This document shows, piece after piece, positions 26,801 through 37,808 of a DNA stretch of 64,000 nt. Position numbers and translations under genes: made by a program. Below the pieces are notes generated by a model, which worked only from the letters and a program-made list of their open reading frames with translations, was not told the origin of the DNA and searched no databases. Numbering within the stretch: the first letter of the stretch is position 1; every line of letters starts with the position of its first letter. Location of the stretch: the NCBI GenBank assembly GCA_022749755.1, contig CM040445.1, forward strand, positions 3,679,182-3,743,181, in the 5' to 3' direction. This DNA comes from Azadirachta indica (lineage: Eukaryota; Streptophyta; Magnoliopsida; Sapindales; Meliaceae).

Positions 26801-29622
26801 CATGGCAAAGCAATGATAACAAAGATGCCCTTGCATGTCCTGACGAGGGAAGTGGGTCACCTGCTGTTGTTTCTGATGACAAGGGCTGTAAGCCTGGTGA
26901 TAATAGCAGAAAAATGGTTGACATTTCAGAAGATACTAGTGTACCACCAGGATATGAACAACCAGAATATGAATTTAAAGATGAAAAATCGCATGAGTCT
27001 TCATTCAGTTCTATGAATGCTCTTATTGAAAGTTGTGTCAAGTATTCTGAAGCAAATGTGTCCGCACCAGCTGGAGATGACATTGGAATGAATCTACTAG
27101 CTAGTGTGGCTGCTGGAGAGATGTCCAAATCCAATGTAGTTTCACCAGTTGGTTCTCCTCAAAGAAGCACCCCTGTTCATGAGCCCACTTATGATGACAA
27201 TGATTCAAGGGTGAAATCTTTTCCTGCAGATCATTCTATTGATAGTGCTGATGACGAGCATGAGAAGCATGGTACAAATCAGGCTTTGTGGGCTAAGAAT
27301 TCAGACAGTAATCAAGTGAAATCTGCAGGAGATTTAACTGGACATATAAATACTTCCCCTAAGGATTTGCAGCAGACTGGAGATACATGTCAAGAGAACA
27401 TTGAAAAATCGAAGGAAATAGTAATGGGGGAGGAACACTCTGGCAGTGCAGGAAAAAATCTTGAAGAGGATAAGGCTGGCATCAGAGTGGATGTGGATGG
27501 CAGTCCAGATGCTAAACATAAGATGAGTGGATCTGTGTTAGCTGAGGATAAGGTCTCTGAATCTTCACCGGGAACTGAAACTGAAGCTGTTGAAGGATCA
27601 TCATCGCACCGGTCTTTGGAATTTGATGGTGGGAACAAGAAATCTGTTTATGAAGGATTAAACAGAAGCATGCAGACAGAGCAGAAGCCACCTCCCATTA
27701 CAACATACGGTGAGTTTGTGAAAGGAACAGATGGGGAAGTGCTCCGTACATCTGGTGCTGCTCAAGACATGCCATTAGAAAATATTGATGAAGTGAAGGC
27801 TGAGAATGCAGATGAAGTAGATAGCAAGAGTCATGTTATTCATAGTGAAGAACAAAAATCTGAATGGAAAAGTAATGCTACTATGATTAATGACGATCGG
27901 ATTGTACCTCATGTGGTTCCAACTGTCAATGAGGGCGAGGGTGAGCACATGGAGGAGAATTTGGAAGGTAATGAAGCTCAAGAGCAGTTCTCTGCTGGCC
28001 CAGCTCCTCCTGAGGCATCCACCACAGTGAGAATGCAGGAAACAGGGCAGCATGTGAGGACTGGGGTGCCTAAATTGATTGCCTTGGAGGGAGACAAAGC
28101 ACAGGAAGCTACATCAAATACTGTAGATGTGTCTTTCTCTGCTGCAGGGGGGTCAGACGTGGAAGCAAAAGTTGAATTTGATCTGAATGAAGGTTTTAAT
28201 GGGGATGATGGGAAATATGGGGAGTCGAGTAATTTCATGGCCCCAGGATGTTCAGGTTCTGTTCAACCATTGATTAGCCCATTGCCTCTTTCCGTTTCTT
28301 CTGTGTCTGGTAGCCTTCCTGCTTCGATAACAGTGGCTGCAGCAGCAAAGGGGCCTTTTGTACCACCAGAGGATCTCCTTAGGAGTAAAGGTGCACTTGG
28401 CTGGAAGGGATCTGCAGCAACTAGTGCATTTCGGCCAGCTGAACCAAGAAAAATCTTGGAGATGCCATTGGGGGCAACTAACATTTCTATTTCTGATGCC
28501 ACACCTGGAAAGCACAGTCGTCCTCCATTGGATATTGACTTGAATGTACCAGATGAGAGAGTCCTAGAGGATTTGGCTTCTCGGAACTCTGCTCAGGATA
28601 CAGTTTCTGTACCTGACCTTCCTAATAATCGTGATGGGTCACGTTGTGAACTGATGGGTTCTACACCAGTTCGGGGCTCCGGTGGACTTGATCTTGATTT
28701 GAATAGGGCTGAAGAGCTTATTGATATTGGTAACTACTCCAGTAGCAATGGTCATAAAACAGATGGCCCACTTCAGCCTGGCACATCATCAGGTGGTCTT
28801 ATGAATGGTGAAGTGAGTGTTCGCAGGGATTTTGATTTGAATGATGGACCTGTTGTTGATGAGACAAGTGTTGAACAGTCATTGTTTCACCAGCAACCCA
28901 GAAATGTACCATCTCAGGCACCTGTTTCTGGCCTTCGAATGAGCAATGCAGAAACAGGAAATTTTTCATGGTTTCCAAGGGGGAACACTTACTCAACAAT
29001 CACAGGTCCATCACTCTTGCCTGATAGAGGAGAGCAGCCTTTTCCAATCGTTGCACCAGGTGGGCCACAGAGGATGTTAGCTGCCCCAACTGGCGGCACT
29101 CCCTTTGCTCCCGATGTCTTCAGGGGGCCGGTATTGTCATCTTCTCCTGCGGTGCCCTTTCCATCTACTCCATTTCAATATCCTGTCTTTCCTTTTGGAA
29201 CCAGCTTTCCCCTTCCATCAGCAACATTTTCGGGTGGTTCAACAGCCTATGTAGATTCATCATCTGGTGGGAGACTATGCTTCCCTGCAGTCAACTCCCA
29301 ATTAGTGGGTCCTGCAGGTGCAGTCCCGTCACATTACCCAAGGCCTTACGTAGTTGGCCTCCCTGATGGTAGCAACAATTCTGGCGGTGAGAGTAGTTGG
29401 AAATGGGGCAGACAGGGTCTAGACTTAAATGCGGGGCCTGGAGTCTCAGAGATAGAAGGTAGAGATGAGACATCACCTCTTGTGCCGAGGCAACTGTCTG
29501 TTGCCAGTTCACAGGTTCTAGCAGAGGAGCAAGCAAGAATGTATCAAGTGGCAGGTGGCCTTTTGAAGAGGAAGGAACCTGAAGGAGGATGGGATGGTTA
29601 TAAACGGCCTTCATGGCAATAG
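23825..29622 (+). CDS. SUO: SUO-like protein: BAH domain, TFIIS N-terminal domain, GW motifs
   Basis: Three exons: 23825-24004, 24739-25110, 25210-29622 (4965 nt, 1654 aa), slightly longer than Arabidopsis SUO (about 1600 aa). Order: a charged N-terminus; a BAH domain encoded mainly by exon 2 (about residues 61-184, with ISVGDCALFKPP and FIGIIRSL near its start); a TFIIS N-terminal helical bundle at about 285-425; a long, low-complexity Ser/Glu/Asp-rich middle; and a C-terminus with GW/WG motifs (about W1249, W1583, W1646) and five DLN repeats. SUO-type proteins are nuclear and act in microRNA-guided translational repression; BAH domains bind chromatin, and GW motifs can bind Argonaute. The start was chosen as the ATG closest to the conserved MHG-type N-terminus; in-frame ATGs at 23813 and 23819 are possible. 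Exon 3 is one 4.4-kb open frame with no break. Confidence 0.93.
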
Positions 29623-30550
29623 GAAGGTCTAATGTCACAATTTGCTGACCCATGAAACATTGTAAGTTGTTGATGTGCATTCTTGACTCGTGGAATGTTT
29701 TATCTTTGGTAATTGCCTGATCTCTAGGATTATGTCATCCTACCCCACAGCCCTGCAATAAATAAATAAATAATCTATCCATTTACTTGGACAAAAATGT
29801 TTTGTTGGGACCAATGACACCATCACTATTTTCAACATTTTCTATTTCATTTTTGGCTCCCTGTTAGTTAGCCTTGCTGGATAAATGAATCACACAAACT
29901 GTATGAATTTGTTTCCAAAGGACTTTTTGTTTGGGATGAAATTTTCTTTAATGTTGTTCTTTTCTTTCTCCAGTTCTTCAAGGATGGGCATTGACTAACC
30001 CCTGAGGCCATCTAACTTGTGCTCGTGGAGGCTGGGTAGTAAGTGAGTCATTTGATGTAGTTCTTAGTCTTCGAACCCCTCCCTTCCACTGTATCAACCA
30101 TATTATAAAAGAATCTGTCCGGGGTCTTCAAGCTGTTTGTTCCTTGAATTTGTTCTGGGTGATTGGTGCAGAGCAGTTTCCCCTTTGTAGATATTTTAAC
30201 TGTTGGAAGCATGCACTCTGTAGCCCAGAAATTTATAATTGGTGCCTGTAGTGGTTTTTATGCATCAGCAATATAAACCGTTTGGACCCAAAACCAACCC
30301 TGGATGTGCAATCCTTATAATGGAGGTTGGATTGATCTGCTTTATGCAGAAGCCCTTTTGTATGTACTTTGATGTTAATTTATCTTTCTTTTCATTCTCC
30401 TCTTCCACCCTATTTGCTGTTAGTCACAGATACCTGAGCTGAGCGATTACTGAATTTTGATGCTCAGATCTTTTCTGCGGTTTACTTTTGTGGTTATTCT
30501 TATCCAAGTTTATGTTATTTATTAACCCAGATTGTAGGCCATCTGCTATT
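29623..30550 (+). other. Likely SUO 3' UTR with a possible intron
   Basis: Downstream of the stop there is no new gene. A good donor (ATT|GTAAGT at 29662) and a pyrimidine-rich acceptor (TTTCTCCAG ending at 29973) suggest a 3' UTR intron of about 310 bp. The transcript end was not placed. From about 30550 to 31432 nothing coding was recognised; this is the convergent gap between SUO and ROP. Confidence 0.4.
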
Positions 30551-31432
30551 GTTTAAATTCCTGTCTATGTCAGCCATCAATGGTCAAAATAAGATTACTT
30601 GTATTTCCTTTTTGAGTACTGACGCAGATCCATTCTTTTCTTTTATGGCATAATCTGGCAGTCTAAACGCCCCCCAATATGGGTGATATCTTTGGGAGAA
30701 ATTTGCTCCAAGGTTGAAAACCTAGAGATTACTTGTAATGTCTCTGTATTTAAACATTATTAGGTCTCTGTGTCTTGTGCACGCCTGGCCTTTCTGTTTT
30801 ACCAGTTGCGTTTGTGTCATCATGTTCTGCACTGTTTCTTTATGCTTTAGTTGTTTTGGCCATGCTTCCATTGATGTAGACATCTGGTGTGGCTCGGTTG
30901 GTATTATATTTAAAATTGGATTTTCCATGGGTTTAGATACGAATGATTTCATGATTTAGGCTGATATTCAAGTATGAATTTGCAGAAATGAAGTTAGCTT
31001 TCAGAAAGAATGATGCTTGGTCCCTCTTCGATCACCGGCTATTTACAATGTAGTCGAACTGAGTTTCAGATATCAGGTGTTGCTTGAGAGAAATAAAAAC
31101 ATGAATTGATGAGAATGTTGTGTGAACCAAATGATTAGGACATACTATAAGATAGTCAACTATATGTACTTCACTGCTGGTAACTAAATAATAGAAAGAT
31201 TAATACAGAGTTCTCAACTCTTTACAACAAATCTGTATGTATAAAAATTAGTGACCGAAGAGAATTAGATCACCTATTAGAAAACGAAACCACGACGAAG
31301 GAAGTGAGATTTGGGCAAGACAGCTACACTAACACTACCTACAGCAAACACTGCATGGAGATCAAGCAGGACACTAGCAAGATTGGATGTGGGAACCATC
31401 ACGTCACTATGGTTCTGTTTTGAAAATGGTTT

Positions 31433-34400
31433 TCATTTGAGACGGACGAGATTCCTCCCGCAAAAGACATTTCTGAAATTCAAGTGAGAACAGAAACCAA
31501 ATCATGCCCAGTAAGCGAACAAACGAACGAGAGAATATTAACGAATATATGCAAACAACCAATTAAGTAAAGATTTGTACGTTACAATTATCTCAATTGA
31601 TTAGTAAGAATTCTAGCAGATGATTTGTCATCTCAGATACATGAAAGTATCATAGAGTACAATTACATGCATGGTACAAGAGAATTTCACCCGGCCCACC
31701 ATACAGCTAATAGGTTTATGATCAATTTAAGGCGTAGGTTATTAACTGAAAAGGAATGTAGCCATTTTCAAATTTTCATTTGAACACAATTCAGAAAAGG
31801 ATAATGCTTGTAGGGGTGCCTACGTCCCATCAACACTGAATTTGGCCCGTCAGTAGACTGAATATTATGAATGACACCTTAAAACTACTGGCAAGTGAGA
31901 AAGCACCTGTTGTTACCATTTGAACTAAGAAAATTTACAATGGTCATAACCTATGAGACAGAATCAAGGATGAAATATTTAGCATCAAGACACACTAGGT
32001 TCTATATCTAAAATGAATGATTGAGAGGAACTGATGATGAGGTGCATTACATGCACATGCTCAGTGAGCCTTAAAATCTAAAATTCTCAAAGATATACTA
32101 GATCATGATGCTAAAAAACACCAGATATTAAACGGGCATAAGACAATAAGCAAGTTTGAGATCATCAAGAAATGCAGACTAACAATAGGCATCCTCGTTG
32201 TGGTTTTTTCTTCTTCTCCTTTAGTTTCTGTGGAGGTTTAATAACTACTTTTATCGCAGCATCAAAAACTGCTTTCACGTTCTGCAAAGGCATGAGCAAG
32301 GGATCATCAAACATAAATATATAACAAAAGAGAGAGAGAGCATCAATCTCCTCAAATAAATTTAGATATGTAAAACAAAACATGGCACAATTATCATGTG
32401 ATTAGAGCAAACATACTTCCCATTTTGAATAGGCGTGCAATTTACGACTTGGTTAATGTCATAGTCATGATGTATGTCTAAGACAGTTGTTGCAATGAAG
32501 ATCACAGTTGAAACAAATTTGAAGCATCCAGGATTTAACATACCTGCTGAGTTTTTGAGCTGCACTCGATGTAATATGCAGCACCAATCTGTTTACGGAG
32601 TTCTTCTCCCTGTTTGTATAGAAACATTGCCACCAAAACATTAAAACACTGATAACATTATTTCCAAGACAGACTACAAAGGAACTAACAACTGAAAACA
32701 CACTTGTGCAGTGGTCACAGGCACCAATCCTGGATGATCAGCCAAATAATGCTTGTCCTCACGAAGATCTACATGTACATTGTAATCACACATTAGTTGA
32801 GAAAACTAAAATCACTTCGAATAGCAAATATACCAGGATAAAAGATGATAAATGTTAATACATCTACATAATTACTGACTGTTCCAAATTATCCATGGCA
32901 TGCATCATTCTAAGAAGAAAATGAGAATTTTTTTACCATAAAACATCCATATGAAAGGCGCTGTCAAAACTGTAGGTTCAATTTAGTGAGTAGGCTCATA
33001 CTGCAGTTCTTTCAAGGACATGAGAGGTCCAGTATTTTTAGTTCTACATGGAAGGAGTGGTTTGCCTTTAAATTTGGTGTAAAAACCCAAAAATCAAACT
33101 TCCCAAATGAATGAAAACATTTAACTGATAGCAGATGAGATAGATAAACGAGAAAATGATAAAGCTGAAAACAGATTTCACAATTCCAAGTTTGTAATTT
33201 CAAAAGTTTACTGCAATTAAGTTTGATGTTATCTGCATTAGTCCTAGTTTGCTAAAAACTTAAAATCTAAAACTGCAAAGCAATGTCTTTAGTAAATGAT
33301 GGTAATTGAATAGCAATTAGAAAAAATGTACCAATTTGATAATGGTAAACCAACCTCTATTATTAAATAAGTCTTCATCCAGTTAACAAGATTGGTATCT
33401 CATTTATGAGAACAAATTTGATAGAAACTGACAAAAGAGATGACTTACAGCAAGCAAATGATTGATAGGAACGGGGAATAACTATCTGTGATTATCGAGC
33501 GTATTAACTCACCCAGTTTGGTTCCAACCAATACAACTGGCACTCCAGGAGAGTAATGCAGAAGTTCAGGGATCCACTGACCAGGTAATCATGTATCAGA
33601 AAGTTAACCATACAAATGCATAATCAAATTGTATTGCTTCAAGAAAATCAAACGTCATATGCAGGTAAATGCACCTTTTTCAGAACGTTTTCATAGCTCG
33701 CTCGACTGACTAGAGAGAAAGCTAAGACAAAAACGTCTGCCCCTCTGTAGCTCAAGGGCCTTAACCTATTGTAATCCTCTTGCCCTATGAAAATTCATTG
33801 GAAACAATTGTAACATAATAAATGGCCTAAGTTCACAGAATTGTTATCCTTGATGTGAACAAATAGTGGAAACTGGTAGAGAACAATGTTAAGATGTAAC
33901 CGATTGAGATAGCGAGTCAGAATCATTACCAGCTGTGTCCCAGAGGCCTAAGTTGACAGTAGTTCCTTCAGCTACCACATTTGCACTGAAGTTATCAAAC
34001 ACAGTTGGTATATAATCCTGATAAGCACAATAACCATCAATGTTTGTAAATACTACAAATTAGAAATGAAAAGAGGAAGAGCCAACTTGAACAATTAAAA
34101 CATCTCCTTTTTCTAATCTTAATTTGCTTGAAACAGAAGGGGAAAATATAGCACAAAAAAATCCCAGATTAATATCTCAAAAGAGAAATAAATCGCAATC
34201 GGCATCCCCAAAAAGCAACTTTAATTTGAAGAGAAGCAAAATTCAGCAATTAGTTTTAAGATGTTCATGAAAAGCTGCAAAAACTGAGTGGCGTAAACAC
34301 ACTAAACAACACACAAACCCACAAAAAGATTAAAAAAGAAACCAAAACTGACAGACCCAGATGGATGATCTTCAAGAACAAAAGGGCACATACAGTAGGG

Positions 34401-34498
34401 AACTTGTTACTTGTGTAGCAAATAAGCATGCAAGTCTTGCCAACAGCCCCATCACCAACAGTCACACACTTGATGAACCTGGAAGCACTAGAAGCCAT
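31433..34498 (-). CDS. ROP: Type-II ROP/RAC small GTPase (ROP10/ROP11-like)
   Basis: Eight coding exons on the minus strand: 34498-34394, 34017-33930, 33784-33675, 33576-33513, 32768-32704, 32609-32544, 32281-32184, 31472-31433 (636 nt, 211 aa; relatives are about 208-215 aa). P-loop GDGAVGKT is at residues 15-22, the effector region is [13 protein letters not shown], and the switch II motif is [20 protein letters not shown]. The tail after the polybasic KEKKKKPQ stretch holds a GC-CG box: GCLLNVFCG (196-204). Type-II plant ROPs have this S-acylated box instead of a CaaX prenylation site and sit at the plasma membrane; ROP10/11 act in ABA signalling and cell-wall patterning. The last intron splits a Leu codon inside the box, as is known for type II. 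Exon 8 is only 40 nt and easy to miss. Exons 6-1 lie in duplication unit A; a broken second copy is at 44345-46262. Confidence 0.95.
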
Positions 34499-35048
34499 TG
34501 AAACCAAAAACAGACAAACAAACAAAGAGGAAAAGAAAGATAACTCTTTTATGAGTTAAAATACTAGTAAATACAACACCAAAACTCTAAATTAAGGAAA
34601 AAAGGGAAAATCAAAAGGATGGTTTGTTGGTGGACAAATTTATGGCTTCTTCTCTCTTTGGTTAGTGGCGGATCACATGATTCTCACTCATTCATTGTCT
34701 CTGTAGCATTGCTTTACTTTTATGGCTTGGCAAATCAAGATTGGGTTTTTATTGTGAGAGATTAACTGCAATTCTTCAATTTGGATTTTTGTTATTAAAG
34801 TAATTGGCTATTATTATTATTAGTAGTAGTAGTATTTCATGTTTTTCTGAAGGGTAGAGGACAGCTGGTTCATTTATTTTGGTTTCAGAATTGAATTGAA
34901 TTTCATTGGATTTTAAGGCCGTTCGTAGTTTGTACTGTAGTTGTTAAAATCGGATATCCACCGGGCGGCGTAACCCGCGACCAGCGAGTAAAGCGCATGA
35001 TTGATAACAGAAAAAATTTTGTTTTAGTGTATTTTATATTTTTATTAA

Positions 35049-35945
35049 GTAAAATACTAATTTCATCCCTAATGTATTTTAATATTACACTTACATCTCC
35101 ACTGTTTTAAAATTACACATATAATCCCTGCCGTTACAACATTTAACCTTAAAAATTCAAGTTTTGAGTACAAATAATCTTATTGTCCTTATAGTGATAA
35201 TGACGATGTCACCTAACTTTAAAAAGAATAAAATTTCATAAGTATCAATTCTAAAAAACTCAAACAGATGTTAAGAATAAAATTATTTAATAAAAAGTAA
35301 TTTTAAATTAAAAAATTACTAAGAATAAAAAAATTAAATTCATAATGTCATAAATTTATTTATTTTTATTTTTTAAATTTTTATAATAAAATCAAATATG
35401 AATATAGATAATGAAATATAAATAAGTTTATTTTTTTCATTTTTAAAATTTTTACAATAACATCAAATAAAATAAAAATCATAAAATGTTATAAAAATAA
35501 AAATAATAAAATCCAAATAAGTTTATTTCTTTCTAGTTTTTATAATAAAATTAACTAAAAATAAAATAATAAAACCTAAATTTCTTGTAAAAAACCATTT
35601 ATGAATAAAATGTTTTATAAAGTCTAATTATAAATATTTTTTTGTAAATTTTTATAATCTAAAAAAATATTATTAAATAATTATTTGTTAAAATAAAATT
35701 AAAAATTAAAATTAAAAATGAAAGTAATTATAGTCTTATTAAAAAGAAGTTTAATTTTATATTTTTTGCATTAGTTTAAACCCAATACAAATTTAATTTA
35801 GTTAAGGGCAAATGTATCAAATGAAAAAATATACTAACATTTAATAGTCATTTTATAACGGTAGGGACTAAATGTATAATTTTGAAACAATATGGATGTA
35901 AGTGTTAATATCAAAATACAATAAGAATGAAATTGGTATTTTCTC
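35049..35945. mobile_element. Mutator-type MITE with ~100-bp inverted repeats and 9-bp TSD
   Basis: The left end (35049-35150) and the reverse complement of the right end (35845-35945) match over about 100 bp (left AAAATACTAATTTCAT, right complement AAAATACCAATTTCAT). The element is flanked by the direct 9-bp repeat TTTTATTAA at 35040-35048 and 35946-35954. A 9-bp target duplication and long inverted repeats that start with G are typical of the Mutator superfamily. The 897-bp interior is very AT-rich and has no transposase frame, so the element is non-autonomous. The unoccupied target (TTTTATTCAAAAATA) is readable at the matching place in unit B, about 46788-46802, which supports insertion after the duplication. 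Confidence 0.85.
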
Positions 35946-35954
35946 TTTTATTAA

Positions 35955-37154
35955 AAATAATTTTTACCTTTTACAATTTTAAATATGATAATAATAAGAG
36001 TTATTTGTAATCTTGTTTCCTCATTTATTGACATATACCATATATACGCCTAATTTATTAAAAAATAATATTTTTACTTCCACATAACGATAATTAGCCG
36101 TTGACTTTAATATAAACATGTAAATTATTATTTTGCCCTTACTTCAATTAAACATAAAAATTTTATATCTATAACATGGCGAAGAAAGCGGCAGCAAAAT
36201 AATAATGGAGGCAAGATGGATGTAATGACGAAGGCTGCCTTGTGCTTTGCTAGCACACGACTAAGGCAATAGCGTTTGTGCTGCTAGCTCATGGCTAAAG
36301 CAACATTCGTGCTATCTTGCATGCGACTACCAAAGCCAATAATAATATATTTTAAGAAAAAATTAAAGCATATATGATACTTATTTTACCTCTAATTTTG
36401 TTTAAATTAATGGTAAATTGTTGGTATGTGGGGTGAAGCAATAATTTTAATAAACTAGACATATATCTCATATATGTCAATAGAGGAGGGGGTAAACCTG
36501 AAAATAACCATAATAATAAATTAACATTTTAAGTGAGCTTGATTACATTCATTTTATTTATTTTAAGAGTCAGATACAAACTCTTAACATAAAATTTTGT
36601 TTATACAAAATAATAAAGAATTTCCATAGATAATATATATATATTTTTTCAATTAAATGATTACATGTATAATGACATCCCAACTACAGTTTTTTCTTTT
36701 AAGAGATTCTGATAATTTTTTAAACTGAATAAATTTACCTATATTTAGATCAAAGATCTATGAAAACTAACCCTTTATAAAATCAAGCAAAAAGCTTTGA
36801 AATGCAAATAGGTTACAAAAATACAAAGATTTTCCAATCTACTCTAGAAAGCAACACCCCACATGGGGAGCGTTCAATAGAATCCATTTATAAACCAGGC
36901 CTGCAATATTGAAAAGAAGATGAAGATGCAAATGAAAATGAAATTGGACCACAAGGCAGATTCCATTAAAATAATACCTACTACATTGATGACAAATATA
37001 AGCATCAATTGGTGGATGTTTTAGGACCACAAAACAAGAAGTGTTCTTAATTTCAGGATTTTGATTGATAGGAAAATGCAAGAGTCTTCTTCACTAAAAA
37101 GGAAAGGAAACCCTCATTAGTTAAGAGTTTATTTCTATACATATGAGAGCTTTA
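35955..37154. other. Unit-A intergenic DNA between MITE and retrotransposon
   Basis: From 35955 to about 36500 and from about 36535 to 36935 the sequence has no counterpart in unit B. A more GC-balanced patch at about 36175-36345 has repeated 'gctagc/ggctaaagcaa' words and may be an old repeat fragment. From about 36940 to 37154 it again aligns with 46880-47085. The frame at 36839-37081 is not conserved in that second copy, so it was not called as a gene. Confidence 0.6.
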
Positions 37155-37795
37155 TGTCACGGCCTCACTCTCTTCACTCGCTTCGACCGTGCGGCGCTTA
37201 GCAACTCCGCTCACTAAGCAAGCCTTCGACACCCGCAATGCGCTAAATCGGAAGCTTATGAATAGAAGAGAGAGCAATAAGAGTTTGAGTGAAGAGTGAT
37301 TTACACAACTCAAGTTTATTGCTTGATTGCTTTGTTACTTGGTTGCTTTGTTGCTTGGTTGCTTGGTTTGGCCAAATGAGGCCTCACCTATTTATAGGAA
37401 AACTTACATAAAATGGACGGCCTAGATTGCACCTCACAATGCACTTTTGAGGGCTAGATTGGCCTTCTAGAAATGTCCTAGAAAATATCTACACAATTGT
37501 CAAAATGGTAATGCTATCTACACAATTCTAGAACTTGGGCCAATTGGGCCACCATTCTAGAAGTTGGGCTAGTTGGGCTAACATTGGGCTACAAGTACAA
37601 TAATGCCAATAAGGAAGAATGTATAGATCTTTGACCCAAATGCCTTATTTCCCCACTTAACCCGTTCTATCGACGAGTCGTATTACCAAAGCTCATGTGC
37701 CCGTTTGTCCCGAATTTTCCCTCGCGCGAATTCTGTCCGCACAACGTCTTGGTCACGGTTACTGTTCATGGGCACTATTCACGCGGGGCGTGACA
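37155..37795 (-). repeat. 3' LTR of the retrotransposon
   Basis: 641 bp with TG...CA ends inside a 6-bp inverted TGTCAC/GTGACA. It is identical to the other LTR by eye except for one missing A in GGGCTAGATTGG (the other has GGGCTAAGATTGG). It is the downstream LTR in the element's own minus orientation. Confidence 0.95.
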
Positions 37796-37808
37796 TCCTC
37801 CCCCACCT
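37796..37808 (-). other. Polypurine tract
   Basis: On the minus strand the bases immediately before the 3' LTR read AGGTGGGGGAGGA, a purine-rich run in the expected place for priming of plus-strand DNA synthesis. It abuts the end of the polyprotein frame. Confidence 0.8.

Noticed and set aside
32165..32383. Reading the ROP gene as ending at the stop near 32165
   Set aside because: This would read through a donor (GTTAGT at 32183) and drop the GC-CG box. A 40-nt exon at 31472-31433 restores the type-II ROP tail in phase.
36839..37081. 80-codon minus-strand frame, with a similar 63-codon frame at 46881-47072
   Set aside because: The two are duplicated intergenic DNA; the frames diverge by indels and show no constraint.
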